The notes beneath the pieces are model-generated. The model was not told the origin of the DNA and did not search any database. It saw nothing but the letters and a program-made list of their open reading frames with translations. DNA of 38,772 nt. Source: an uncultured Phascolarctobacterium sp. (GTDB taxonomy: Bacteria; Bacillota; Negativicutes; Acidaminococcales; Acidaminococcaceae). The position numbers and the translations under genes are program-made. Below, one piece after another: positions 16,084 to 24,048 of the stretch. The stretch covers positions 1 through 38,772 of the forward strand of contig UQWU01000012.1 in NCBI GenBank assembly GCA_900544885.1. Direction: 5' to 3'. Each line of letters begins with the position of its first letter. Within the stretch, counting starts at the first letter, position 1.

Positions 16084-17148
16084 TTGAACGCAGATTTTAT
16101 CTCAGCAATTCAAGAATTGGGAAAGGAAAAAGGAATTGACCCTGAGCTCTTGTTCCAGGCTGTTGAAGAAGCTTTGGTTACTGCTTATAAAAAAGATTTT
16201 GGTTCTAATCAAAATGTTAGAGTGGATATGAATAAAGTAACCGGTGAAATCCATGTGTATGCTCAGCGTACCGTTGTAGAAGGCGAACCTGAGGAAGGCA
16301 ATGATATGTCTTTGGCAGAGGCTCAAGCTATTGATGGTCGTTACGAAGTGGGCGATATTGTGGAAACAGAGGTTACTCCGAAAGATTTTGGCCGTATCGC
16401 TGCCCAAAATGCAAAACAAGTTGTTGTGCAACGTATCCGTGAAGCAGAGCGTGGACAGGTATATGAACGTTTCCAAAGCCGTGCCCAAGACATCGTTACC
16501 GGTGTGGTAGAGCGTGTTGAAAACAGAAATGTTTACATCGATTTGGGCAAAGTTGAAGCTGTGCTGACTGCTAATGAGCAGATCCCCGGCGAAAACTATC
16601 AAGCACATGACCGTATGAAAACTTATATCGTCGAAGTAAAGCGTACTAATAAAGGTCCGCAAATCATGGTTTCCCGTACTCATCCGGGCCTTCTGAAGCG
16701 TTTGTTTGAGCTGGAGGTTCCCGAAATCCATGACGGCGTAGTAGAAATCAAATCCGTAGCCCGTGAACCGGGTATGCGTTCTAAAATCAGTGTTTATACT
16801 GCTGATAGCAATGTAGACCCTGTAGGCGCTTGCGTAGGTCATAAAGGTATGCGTGTGCAAACTATCGTTAATGAATTACGTGGTGAAAAAATCGATATTG
16901 TGAAATACAGCGAAGATCCTGCACAATATGTTGCCAATGCCCTGAGCCCGGCAAAGGTTTTGAGCACTGACGTTAACGAGGAAGAAAAAATCTGCCGCGT
17001 AGTAGTTCCGGATTATCAATTATCCCTGGCTATCGGCAAAGAAGGTCAAAATGCACGCTTGGCAGCTAAATTGACTGGTTGGAAAATTGACATTAAGAGT
17101 GAAACTCAAGCTGCTGAAGCTCAAGCAGCAGCTACCGCTGAAGAATGA
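16084..17148 (+). CDS. nusA: Transcription termination/antitermination factor NusA
   Basis: A 354-residue NusA of Firmicutes length, without the C-terminal repeats of proteobacterial forms. In order it has the RNA-polymerase-binding N-domain (1 to about 125), an S1 domain, KH1 and KH2, with GACVGHKGMRVQTIVNEL and SLAIGKEGQNARLAAKLTGW. It modulates pausing, termination and antitermination. The start is TTG at 16084 with AGGAGG 8 bases upstream, and MNADFI fits the family N-terminus. The ribosome binding site lies just beyond the right end of the IS605-like remnant. It overlaps ylxR by 4 bases. Confidence 0.95.
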   Translation: MNADFISAIQELGKEKGIDPELLFQAVEEALVTAYKKDFGSNQNVRVDMNKVTGEIHVYAQRTVVEGEPEEGNDMSLAEAQAIDGRYEVGDIVETEVTPKDFGRIAAQNAKQVVVQRIREAERGQVYERFQSRAQDIVTGVVERVENRNVYIDLGKVEAVLTANEQIPGENYQAHDRMKTYIVEVKRTNKGPQIMVSRTHPGLLKRLFELEVPEIHDGVVEIKSVAREPGMRSKISVYTADSNVDPVGACVGHKGMRVQTIVNELRGEKIDIVKYSEDPAQYVANALSPAKVLSTDVNEEEKICRVVVPDYQLSLAIGKEGQNARLAAKLTGWKIDIKSETQAAEAQAAATAEE

Positions 17149-17420
17149 TGAAAGTAAAAAAAGTACCGCAGCGTAAATGTGTAGGCTGCAATGAAATGAA
17201 GGATAAAAAGGCTTTACTGCGTATTGTCCGTTCTCCTGAAGGTGAAATCAGTTTGGATTTGACCGGTAAGAAAAACGGCCGCGGTGCTTATGTATGTCCT
17301 AATAAGGATTGCATTACTAAAGCAGTGAAAGAAAGACGTTTGGAACGTGCTTTAGAAAAGCCTGTAAGTGAAGAAGTATATCAGCAGATATTGGAGGATT
17401 TGGAAAATGGCAGGCAATAA
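17145..17420 (+). CDS. ylxR: YlxR (RnpM) RNA-binding protein
   Basis: A 91-residue YlxR/DUF448 protein. The family motif RKCVGC (near residues 10-15) is followed by a GRGAYVC block (about 45-51). YlxR binds nucleic acid and has been reported to modulate RNase P in Firmicutes. It starts on ATG overlapping the nusA stop; a second ATG follows directly, so the start may be one codon later. It overlaps ylxQ by 14 bases, as usual for the nusA-ylxR-ylxQ-infB string. Confidence 0.9.
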   Translation: MMKVKKVPQRKCVGCNEMKDKKALLRIVRSPEGEISLDLTGKKNGRGAYVCPNKDCITKAVKERRLERALEKPVSEEVYQQILEDLENGRQ

Positions 17421-17703
17421 TATAGCCTTCGCTTTAGGCTTGGCACAAAAGGCCGGCAAAGCTGCTTCGGGCGATTTTGCTGTGCGTGCTGCCTTAAAAA
17501 GCGGTCAGGTACAATTACTGCTGGTAGCTGCTGATGCAGCACCTAATTCAAAGAAAGATATGCACTATCTAGCAGAAGTGATGGAGGTGCCGGTCCTGGA
17601 GGCTTTGACACGTGCCGAATTAGGTCACGCGATCGGTAAGGCTCAGAGAACGGCCGTAGCCATCCTGGATAGTAATTTTGCCAATATGCTGCTGAAAAAA
17701 TAA
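17407..17703 (+). CDS. ylxQ: YlxQ, L7Ae/L30e-family RNA-binding protein
   Basis: A 98-residue protein of the L7Ae/L30e/Gadd45 fold (IAFALGLAQKAGKAASGDFAV...LLLVAADAAPNSKKD). Family members bind kink-turn RNA; YlxQ is thought to act on the ribosome. I start it at ATG 17407 with GGAGG 9 bases upstream. The frame is open to 17368, but the extra residues are not like the family and overlap ylxR. It sits between ylxR and infB. Confidence 0.9.
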   Translation: MAGNNIAFALGLAQKAGKAASGDFAVRAALKSGQVQLLLVAADAAPNSKKDMHYLAEVMEVPVLEALTRAELGHAIGKAQRTAVAILDSNFANMLLKK

Positions 17704-17733
17704 TCCCCTTAATTTTAGTCTGGAGGTGGATGA

Positions 17734-20253
17734 ATGAGTAAAAAAAGAATTTATGAAGTAGCTGCCGATTATGGCAAACACGTAAATGAAGTACTCGATT
17801 TATTGAAGAAGCATAATATTACAAAAACCAATTTCAGCGGTGCTGATGAACAGGTTATGGCAATTATTCACAACGCCTATGATAAAAAACCTGAACCGCC
17901 CAAACCGGCTAAGGCAGACAAACGTGAACCGCACAAAGCTTTTAACGCTAACCATAACGAGCCGCAAAAGCAAAACGACAAAAAAAATAATATCAATGGA
18001 CAGAGGAATATGCAGCAAAACAATCAAAATCAACGCACCAATAACACAAAAAACGGTGGCCGTAACAATGAAGGCCGTCCGCAAAACCGCAATAACAACG
18101 GCAACCGTAATAACGAAGACCGTCCGCAAAACCGTAACAATAACGGTAATCGTAACGAAAATCGTGATAACCGCGACAATCGTCAAGGCGGCAATAACCG
18201 CCCGCAACGTCCTGTAGCTAACAAACAGGGCGTACAACCTGTAGTACATGGCGAAAGCCGTGCTCAAATGAGCAATAATCGTGACCGCAATAACAATCGT
18301 GGCGAAGGCCGTGATAACCGCGAAAACCGTCAAGGCGGCCGCAATGCCGGTGGTAATAAAAACCGCAATAATAAACCGCAGATTAAAGGCTCTTATGCAA
18401 CTAAGGAAAGCCGTCCGAACCGTAGTGCAGGTCACCAAATGCCTAGCAATCGTAATCGTAAGCCGAACAATGCTCCGAAAGCTCCGGCAGCTCCTGTAGA
18501 AGTTGTTCGTCCTACTTATGTAGAAGTCGGCGAATCCATCAACGTACAAGAATTTGCTAAGCTGATCAAACGCGAAGTTAACGAAGTTATCAAAGCTTTA
18601 TTTATGTTGGGTATGATGGTTACTATCAACCAAGATATCGATTTCGATACTGCTCAATTAATCGGCGATAACTTTGGCGTAGAAGTAGGTCAGAAAGCTC
18701 CGGAAGAAGATCCTACCGAAATTCCGGAAGTAGATGATCCGCCTGAAAAACGTGTTCCGCGTCCGCCTGTTATTACTGTAATGGGTCACGTTGACCATGG
18801 TAAAACTTCTTTACTGGATGCTATCCGTAAAACTAATGTTACCTCCCGCGAAGCAGGCGGTATTACTCAGCACATCGGTGCTTATAAGGTAAGCTATCAA
18901 GGCAAGCCTATCGTCTTCTTAGATACCCCGGGCCATGAGGCTTTCACTGCTATGCGTGCTCGTGGTGCTCAAGTAACTGACGTGGCTATCTTAGTTGTTG
19001 CAGCAGATGACGGTGTAATGCCGCAGACCATCGAAGCAATCAACCATGCTAAAGCAGCTAAAGTACCTATCATTGTTGCGATTAATAAAATCGACCGTGA
19101 AGGTGCTAACCCCGACCATGTAAAACAACAATTGGCTGAGCACGAATTAATTCCTGAGGATTGGGGCGGCGATACCATTATGGTTCCTGTTTCCGCACAT
19201 AAGAAAACAGGCATTCCTGAACTTTTGGAAATGATTCTGCTGGTTGCTGAAATGCAGGAATTGAAGGCTAACCCGAATCTGCCTGCTCATGGTACTATTA
19301 TCGAAGCACAGTTGGATAAAGGCCGCGGTCCTGTAGCAACTGTTCTTGTACAACGCGGTACCTTACATATCGGTGATACTATTATTGCTGGTACTTGCTA
19401 TGGTAAAGTTCGTGCAATGGTCAACGACCGTGGCGAAAAAGTTAAAAAAGCTTTACCGTCCACTCCGGTCGAAGTACTGGGCTTAAATGATGTACCGCAA
19501 GCCGGTGATATCTTAGACAGCACTGAAGAAAAAATTGCTCGCAGCGTTGCTGAAAAACGTATCGCGAAGAAAAAAGAAGAAGAAATTAAACTCAACTCTA
19601 AAGTATCCTTGGATGACTTGTTCCAACGTATTCAAGAGGGCGAGCTGAAGGAACTTGATATCGTTGTTAAAGCCGACGTACAAGGTACTATTGAAGCATT
19701 GAAGGCTTCTTTGGAAAAAATTAAAAACGACGAAGTAAAAGTAGTTGTTGTTCATGCCGGCGTAGGTGCTATTACCGAATCCGACGTTATGTTGGCTTCT
19801 GCTGCTAACGCTCTGATTATCGGTTTCAACGTACGTCCTGATGCGAATGCCCGTAAAGCTGCCGAAACAGAAAAAGTTGACGTTCGTACTTATCGCGTAA
19901 TTTATGACGCGTTAAATGACGTAGAAGCTGCTATTAAAGGTATGCTGGCACCGAAATTCAAAGAAGTTATCCAAGGCCGCGTAGAAGTACGTCAATTGAT
20001 TACTATCAGCAAGCTGTTGATTGCCGGCTGCTATGTACTGGAAGGCAAGGTTACTAACAGCTCCAAGGTACGTATCGTACGTGATGGTATCGTTATTCAT
20101 GAAGGCGTTATCGAATCTCTGCGCCGTTTCAAAGATGACGTTAAAGAGGTTGCTCAAGGTTATGAATGCGGTATTACTTTGGAAAAATATCGTGACCTTA
20201 AAGAAGGCGACATTTTCGAAATCTACGATATGGAAGAAGTTGCAGTTGACTAA
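17734..20253 (+). CDS. infB: Translation initiation factor IF-2
   Basis: An 839-residue IF-2 that brings fMet-tRNA to the 30S subunit. It has an IF2_N domain (1 to about 50), then a long low-complexity linker (about 55-265) very rich in Asn, Arg and Gly, and a second IF2_N (about 268-322). The GTPase has GHVDHGKT (351-358), DTPGHE (397-402) and NKID (451-454); domains II, III and C2 follow. The linker includes a tandem 15-codon duplication (18070-18114 and 18115-18159). Codons are of the highly expressed type. GGAGG precedes the ATG. Confidence 0.95.
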   Translation: MSKKRIYEVAADYGKHVNEVLDLLKKHNITKTNFSGADEQVMAIIHNAYDKKPEPPKPAKADKREPHKAFNANHNEPQKQNDKKNNINGQRNMQQNNQNQRTNNTKNGGRNNEGRPQNRNNNGNRNNEDRPQNRNNNGNRNENRDNRDNRQGGNNRPQRPVANKQGVQPVVHGESRAQMSNNRDRNNNRGEGRDNRENRQGGRNAGGNKNRNNKPQIKGSYATKESRPNRSAGHQMPSNRNRKPNNAPKAPAAPVEVVRPTYVEVGESINVQEFAKLIKREVNEVIKALFMLGMMVTINQDIDFDTAQLIGDNFGVEVGQKAPEEDPTEIPEVDDPPEKRVPRPPVITVMGHVDHGKTSLLDAIRKTNVTSREAGGITQHIGAYKVSYQGKPIVFLDTPGHEAFTAMRARGAQVTDVAILVVAADDGVMPQTIEAINHAKAAKVPIIVAINKIDREGANPDHVKQQLAEHELIPEDWGGDTIMVPVSAHKKTGIPELLEMILLVAEMQELKANPNLPAHGTIIEAQLDKGRGPVATVLVQRGTLHIGDTIIAGTCYGKVRAMVNDRGEKVKKALPSTPVEVLGLNDVPQAGDILDSTEEKIARSVAEKRIAKKKEEEIKLNSKVSLDDLFQRIQEGELKELDIVVKADVQGTIEALKASLEKIKNDEVKVVVVHAGVGAITESDVMLASAANALIIGFNVRPDANARKAAETEKVDVRTYRVIYDALNDVEAAIKGMLAPKFKEVIQGRVEVRQLITISKLLIAGCYVLEGKVTNSSKVRIVRDGIVIHEGVIESLRRFKDDVKEVAQGYECGITLEKYRDLKEGDIFEIYDMEEVAVD
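18070..18159 (+). repeat. Tandem 45-bp repeat inside the infB linker
   Basis: Two adjacent 15-codon units (EGRPQNRNNNGNRNN, then EDRPQNRNNNGNRNE) differ at the DNA level mostly in third positions. This suggests an old duplication kept in frame. Confidence 0.8.
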
Positions 20254-20268
20254 TTAGAGGATAGATAA

Positions 20269-20649
20269 ATGGCTAGATTAAGAGTAGAAAAAGTTCAGGA
20301 AGCCATTCAACATGAAATCAGCAATATGCTGTTGCATGATGTAAAAGACCCACGCATTCAGTTCGTTACCGTTACCGGCGTAGAGCTGACTGACGATATG
20401 AGCTATGCAAAAGTTTTTATCAGTTTGTATGGACCTGAAGATAAACAAGAAGAAACATGGAAAGCACTGAATAAGGCTTTGGGCTTTATGCGTACGGAAA
20501 TCGCCAAACGTATCCGTCTGCGTTTTGCTCCGACCTTGATTCTGCAAAAGGATACCTCTATGGAGTATAGTGCACATATCCAAAGTATTCTTGATAAAAT
20601 CAAAAAAGAAGAAAAACCTGCCGTTACAGAGGAAGTGGAGCATGAGTAA
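20269..20649 (+). CDS. rbfA: Ribosome-binding factor A
   Basis: A 126-residue RbfA, a KH-fold factor that binds the 5' helix of 16S rRNA late in 30S assembly. The N-terminus ARLRVEKVQEAIQHEISNML and the block LHDVKDPRIQFVTVTGVELTDD are typical. Position after infB is the standard order. It ends in an acidic tail overlapping the start of nrnA by 8 bases. Confidence 0.95.
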   Translation: MARLRVEKVQEAIQHEISNMLLHDVKDPRIQFVTVTGVELTDDMSYAKVFISLYGPEDKQEETWKALNKALGFMRTEIAKRIRLRFAPTLILQKDTSMEYSAHIQSILDKIKKEEKPAVTEEVEHE

Positions 20650-21592
20650 AGAAATTACTTTGTGTGAAACAGGTAATCTGCTTTTGGCAGCACAAAAACT
20701 TGTCCTTTGTACTCATGTGAGCCCGGATGGTGATACCCTGGGCTCCACATTAGGGCTGGCGCGTTTTTTGCGTCAGCAGGGCAAGGATGTTACTGTTTAT
20801 TGTGATGATGTTATTACTAAAGGTTTTTTATGGCTTCCGGGCATGGAAACTGTGCAGCGTCCGCAAGAGGGTGCTAGCGTAGAAACAGATATGCTGGTTG
20901 TTATCGATTCTAGTTCTTTTGAACGTATCGGTCTTGTTTCTGAAACTGTTAAATATAAAACTTTGTTGAATATCGATCATCACGTGTCTAATGACCGTTT
21001 CGCAGAATATCTTTACCTGGATGCGACAGCTGCTGCAACAGGCGAAGTTATGTGTGATTTATTTAGTGCCATGGATTGGAAGATGGATAAGGAAACTGCT
21101 ACTTGTTTCTACACTGCTATTTGCACAGATTGTGGCTTTTTCCGTTTTGCCAATACTACTCCTAAAACCATGCGTACAGCTGCTAAATTATTGGAAAATG
21201 GTGTAGAGCCTAATGAAGTCAGCGATGCTCTTGATGTACGTGAACGTGCAACACTGGAGATGCTGGCCAAGGTACTGCCTTCTTTGACTTTTATCGAGGA
21301 TGGACGTATCGCACATCTTACCATTACCAATGATATATATGATAAAAATGTCAATACAGACAGCTTTGTTTCTTATCCTCGTTATATCGAGGGTGTTGAT
21401 GTAGCGATTGTGTTTAAAGCCGTTGAACCTGAAGTTACCCGTGTAAGTATGCGTTCCCGTCATGCGGATGTGGCTGCGGTGGCAGTTCATTTTGGCGGCG
21501 GCGGACATATACGTGCAGCAGGTTGCACTATCAACGCTCCTGTAGAAGAGGCAAGAAAGCAGCTTATTAGTGAGCTGGTGAAGGTGCTGTAA
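20642..21592 (+). CDS. nrnA: DHH-family nanoRNase / pAp phosphatase NrnA
   Basis: A 316-residue DHH/DHHA1 protein. It shows HVSPDGDTLGS (near residues 24-34), DHH at 112-114 and the DHHA1 motif GGGGH at 285-289. NrnA degrades 2-5-mer RNA and dephosphorylates pAp; some relatives cleave cyclic dinucleotide products. Start ATG 20642 has a GAGGAAGTGGAG stretch upstream inside rbfA. The open frame back to 20570 lies wholly in rbfA. The gene overlaps truB by one base (TAATG), as in the common rbfA-nrnA-truB string. Confidence 0.9.
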   Translation: MSKEITLCETGNLLLAAQKLVLCTHVSPDGDTLGSTLGLARFLRQQGKDVTVYCDDVITKGFLWLPGMETVQRPQEGASVETDMLVVIDSSSFERIGLVSETVKYKTLLNIDHHVSNDRFAEYLYLDATAAATGEVMCDLFSAMDWKMDKETATCFYTAICTDCGFFRFANTTPKTMRTAAKLLENGVEPNEVSDALDVRERATLEMLAKVLPSLTFIEDGRIAHLTITNDIYDKNVNTDSFVSYPRYIEGVDVAIVFKAVEPEVTRVSMRSRHADVAAVAVHFGGGGHIRAAGCTINAPVEEARKQLISELVKVL

Positions 21593-22470
21593 TGGATGGC
21601 ATTTTTAATGTTTTAAAACCTCCGGGGATGACAAGCCATGATGTGATTGGCTTTTTGCGGCGTGTCTTACATACTAAAAAAATAGGACATGGGGGAACTC
21701 TTGACCCTGATGCGGCAGGAGTTCTTCCTGTTTTTGCAGGTAGTGCAACACGCCTACTAGAATTTGCTGTCGAAGGACGTAAGCAATATATTGCTGAATT
21801 TACTTTAGGGGAGCAACGTGATACAGGTGACGATAGCGGCGAGGTCGTAAAGACCATGGCCGTACCGCCTTTTACTAAGACCGAGCTGGAAGCTGTTTTG
21901 GCAAGGTTTATCGGCAAACAGCAGCAGCTGCCGCCGATGTATAGTGCCGTAAAAATCAACGGTAAGAAGCTGTATCAATTGGCTCGCCAGGGGCTAGAGG
22001 TAGAGCGTCAGGCCCGCGAAATCGAAGTATATAAGCTTGATTTATTGCATTATACGGCTACCAGTTTTACTGTGGCTGTAGAGTGTAGTAAAGGCACATA
22101 TATTCGTGTCCTGGGTGAAGATTTGGCCCGGGCGTTGGGGACTTGTGGTACAATGAGTTTTCTTTTACGTACCCAGGTTGGCAGTTATCTTTTAGAGAAT
22201 GCACATACGTTGCAGGAAATCGCTGCAGAACCGGAGCATTGCTGTCAGGATCCGCTGACTGCGGTAACGCATTTGGCGGACCTGCAGGTCAATGGCCGTC
22301 AGGCTGCACGTATTACCAATGGTGTCCGCACTACTATGGCAGGCACACCAGCAGGACGTTACGTCCTTTTAGGTCCTGATAAGGAATTCTTAGGAATCGT
22401 CCGTTGTCAGGAGGAAAAAATTCAGGCAGAAAAGATTTTTGCCCACTATAAAATGCCAGAGGATTGCTAA
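21592..22470 (+). CDS. truB: tRNA pseudouridine(55) synthase TruB
   Basis: A 292-residue TruB, making pseudouridine 55 in the T-loop of tRNAs. The catalytic motif GGTLDPDAAGVLPV has the nucleophile at Asp38, and later KGTYIRVLGEDLA and a C-terminal PUA-like domain are visible. One-base overlaps on both sides (nrnA and ribF) suggest tight coupling. Confidence 0.95.
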   Translation: MDGIFNVLKPPGMTSHDVIGFLRRVLHTKKIGHGGTLDPDAAGVLPVFAGSATRLLEFAVEGRKQYIAEFTLGEQRDTGDDSGEVVKTMAVPPFTKTELEAVLARFIGKQQQLPPMYSAVKINGKKLYQLARQGLEVERQAREIEVYKLDLLHYTATSFTVAVECSKGTYIRVLGEDLARALGTCGTMSFLLRTQVGSYLLENAHTLQEIAAEPEHCCQDPLTAVTHLADLQVNGRQAARITNGVRTTMAGTPAGRYVLLGPDKEFLGIVRCQEEKIQAEKIFAHYKMPEDC

Positions 22471-23396
22471 TGGAAATTATTACATCTTTAGGACAACTGC
22501 ATAGATATGATGAACCCTGCGTTATTGCTTTGGGAACATTTGACGGCTTGCATCGTGGTCACTTAGATGTTATTAATACCGCGAAGGAGTACGCAGATAA
22601 GACCGGTGCTAACTTAGCGGTTTTTACTTTCAGTAATCATCCTTTTGCCTGCTTTAGACCGGATAAAGTGCCGCCGGCACTGATTACGTCAAAGCAGAAA
22701 CACTGCCTCTTACAAAAGCTAGGCGTGGATATTTTAGTCGATATTCCTTTTGACATAAGTGTTGCCCGTCTGACCCCGGAATTATTTTTGGAGAAACTTC
22801 AAGGTTTGGGGTATAGTTGTTTGGCAGTGGGCAGTAATTTTACTTATGGTATCCGTGGTGAAGGTAATGTAGCCACATTGGCGAAATCAGCCGAAAAATT
22901 TGGCTTCAATCTTATTGTGCGTCAGCTCGTGCAGGATGGTGATGTAATTATCAGCAGCACGGTTATCCGTCAACTGATTGATGTTGGAGATGTGGCTGAG
23001 GCAGGAAAAATGCTGGGCCGTAATTACCGCATTTATGGTACTGTCGCCCATGGTAATGAGCGTGGACGTTTGTTAGGCTTTCCTACAGCTAATTTAGAGC
23101 TTGCAGATAGCACCCAGGCTGTACCTTTAGGTGGTGTCTATGCCGTACGTGTCAACATCGACGGCAAGGTGTACGGCGGTATGTCCAATATCGGCAAAAA
23201 TCCTACTTTCGGCGATGTCGAAAAATTACGCTTGGAAACAAATATTTTTGATTTCAGCGGCGATTTATACGGTAAGCAGATTAGTGTTGATTTTGTTCAA
23301 CGTATCCGCGGTGAAGTAAAATTTAATGGCTTAGATGAATTGAAAGCGGCTTTGGCTAATGACGAAAAGCATTGCCGAAGTGTTTTAGAAAAATAA
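22470..23396 (+). CDS. ribF: Bifunctional riboflavin kinase / FAD synthetase
   Basis: A 308-residue RibF converting riboflavin to FMN and FAD. The N-terminal nucleotidyltransferase domain has LGTFDGLHRGH; the C-terminal flavokinase domain starts near residue 185 with GRLLGFPTANLEL. I start at ATG 22470, overlapping the truB stop by one base; the frame also has a TTG two codons earlier. It is the last gene of the rimP operon. No clear terminator follows, so read-through into rpsO is possible. Confidence 0.95.
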   Translation: MEIITSLGQLHRYDEPCVIALGTFDGLHRGHLDVINTAKEYADKTGANLAVFTFSNHPFACFRPDKVPPALITSKQKHCLLQKLGVDILVDIPFDISVARLTPELFLEKLQGLGYSCLAVGSNFTYGIRGEGNVATLAKSAEKFGFNLIVRQLVQDGDVIISSTVIRQLIDVGDVAEAGKMLGRNYRIYGTVAHGNERGRLLGFPTANLELADSTQAVPLGGVYAVRVNIDGKVYGGMSNIGKNPTFGDVEKLRLETNIFDFSGDLYGKQISVDFVQRIRGEVKFNGLDELKAALANDEKHCRSVLEK

Positions 23397-23405
23397 ATAA
23401 AACTC

Positions 23406-23435
23406 TTGCACTAATTGTGTAAAATATGCTATACT
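23406..23435 (+). promoter_or_regulatory. Promoter of rpsO
   Basis: TTGCAC (23406-23411), 18-base spacer, TATACT (23430-23435). It lies 90 bases upstream of the rpsO start. Confidence 0.6.
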
Positions 23436-23439
23436 ATCA

Positions 23440-23513
23440 TAGTATTTTGAACCAAGGCTTTGCAGTTCGCAACTCCAACGGCTGCTACGCTTTTGGCAAT
23501 TTGAAAATTTAGG
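23440..23513 (+). promoter_or_regulatory. rpsO leader RNA, possible S15 autoregulatory structure
   Basis: The leader can form TTGC/GCAA and, alternatively, GCAG/CTGC pairings, framed by CCAA (23452) and TTGG (23493). Rival pairings just before rpsO recall S15-binding leaders in other bacteria. No exact match to a known class could be made. Confidence 0.3.
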
Positions 23514-23524
23514 AGGAAACAAAC

Positions 23525-23791
23525 ATGTTAACTAACGAAGCTAAACAAGCAGTAATTCTCGACAACGCTCGTCATGAAGGCGACACCGGTTCTCCGGAAG
23601 TACAAATTGCAGTTCTGACCGAACGCATCAAATATTTGACCGAGCATCTGAAAGAACATAAAAAAGACTATCATTCTCGCCGTGGTCTGCTGAAAATGGT
23701 AGGTAAACGTCGTGGTCTGCTGAACTACCTGCAAGCTAAAGATATTGAACGTTATCGTGCAATCATCGCTAAACTGGGTATCCGTAAATAA
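23525..23791 (+). CDS. rpsO: 30S ribosomal protein S15
   Basis: An 88-residue S15, the usual length, with the family core DTGSPEVQIAVLTERI and the KDYHSRRGLLKMVGKRRGLLNYL segment that binds 16S helix 22. Strong AGGAGG ribosome binding site and highly biased codons. A terminator with a UUCG loop follows. Confidence 0.98.
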   Translation: MLTNEAKQAVILDNARHEGDTGSPEVQIAVLTERIKYLTEHLKEHKKDYHSRRGLLKMVGKRRGLLNYLQAKDIERYRAIIAKLGIRK

Positions 23792-23807
23792 TTTTTACCA
23801 CAAAATT

Positions 23808-23837
23808 AACGCAGCTTTTCGAAGCTGCGTTTTTTTT
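23808..23837 (+). terminator. Terminator of rpsO
   Basis: A 10-bp stem, AACGCAGCTT with AAGCTGCGTT, has a TTCG tetraloop and a run of eight T. Confidence 0.95.
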
Positions 23838-23920
23838 ACTTAATACGAATTATTGTGTTTGAGGTAAAGGGCGGTCGAGGCAGTATCTGACGGATATTGT
23901 ACCAATAAGGTGTTTGGCGA

Positions 23921-23949
23921 TTGACTTTATTATGCAAAAATTATATAAT
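23921..23949 (+). promoter_or_regulatory. Promoter of alaS
   Basis: TTGACT (23921-23926), 17-base spacer, perfect TATAAT (23944-23949), about 100 bases upstream of alaS. The leader shows no T-box motif. Confidence 0.85.
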
Positions 23950-24048
23950 TTTTATTATGTATTGGTATTATTGCTTTGTATTTAGAGCATGGCAGTTTTT
24001 GCGGTGTTTAGGATACAGATAATTTTTTAAAGGAGCGAATGAACTGAT

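Noticed and set aside
17800..18549. 249-codon minus-strand frame opposite infB
   Set aside because: It arises from the biased Asn/Arg codons of the IF2 linker; the product is an unnatural Val/Ile/Thr-rich chain.
23838..24048. T-box leader for alaS (also considered for hisS)
   Set aside because: No AGGGTGGNACCGCG-like antiterminator motif or specifier stem is visible upstream of alaS or hisS.
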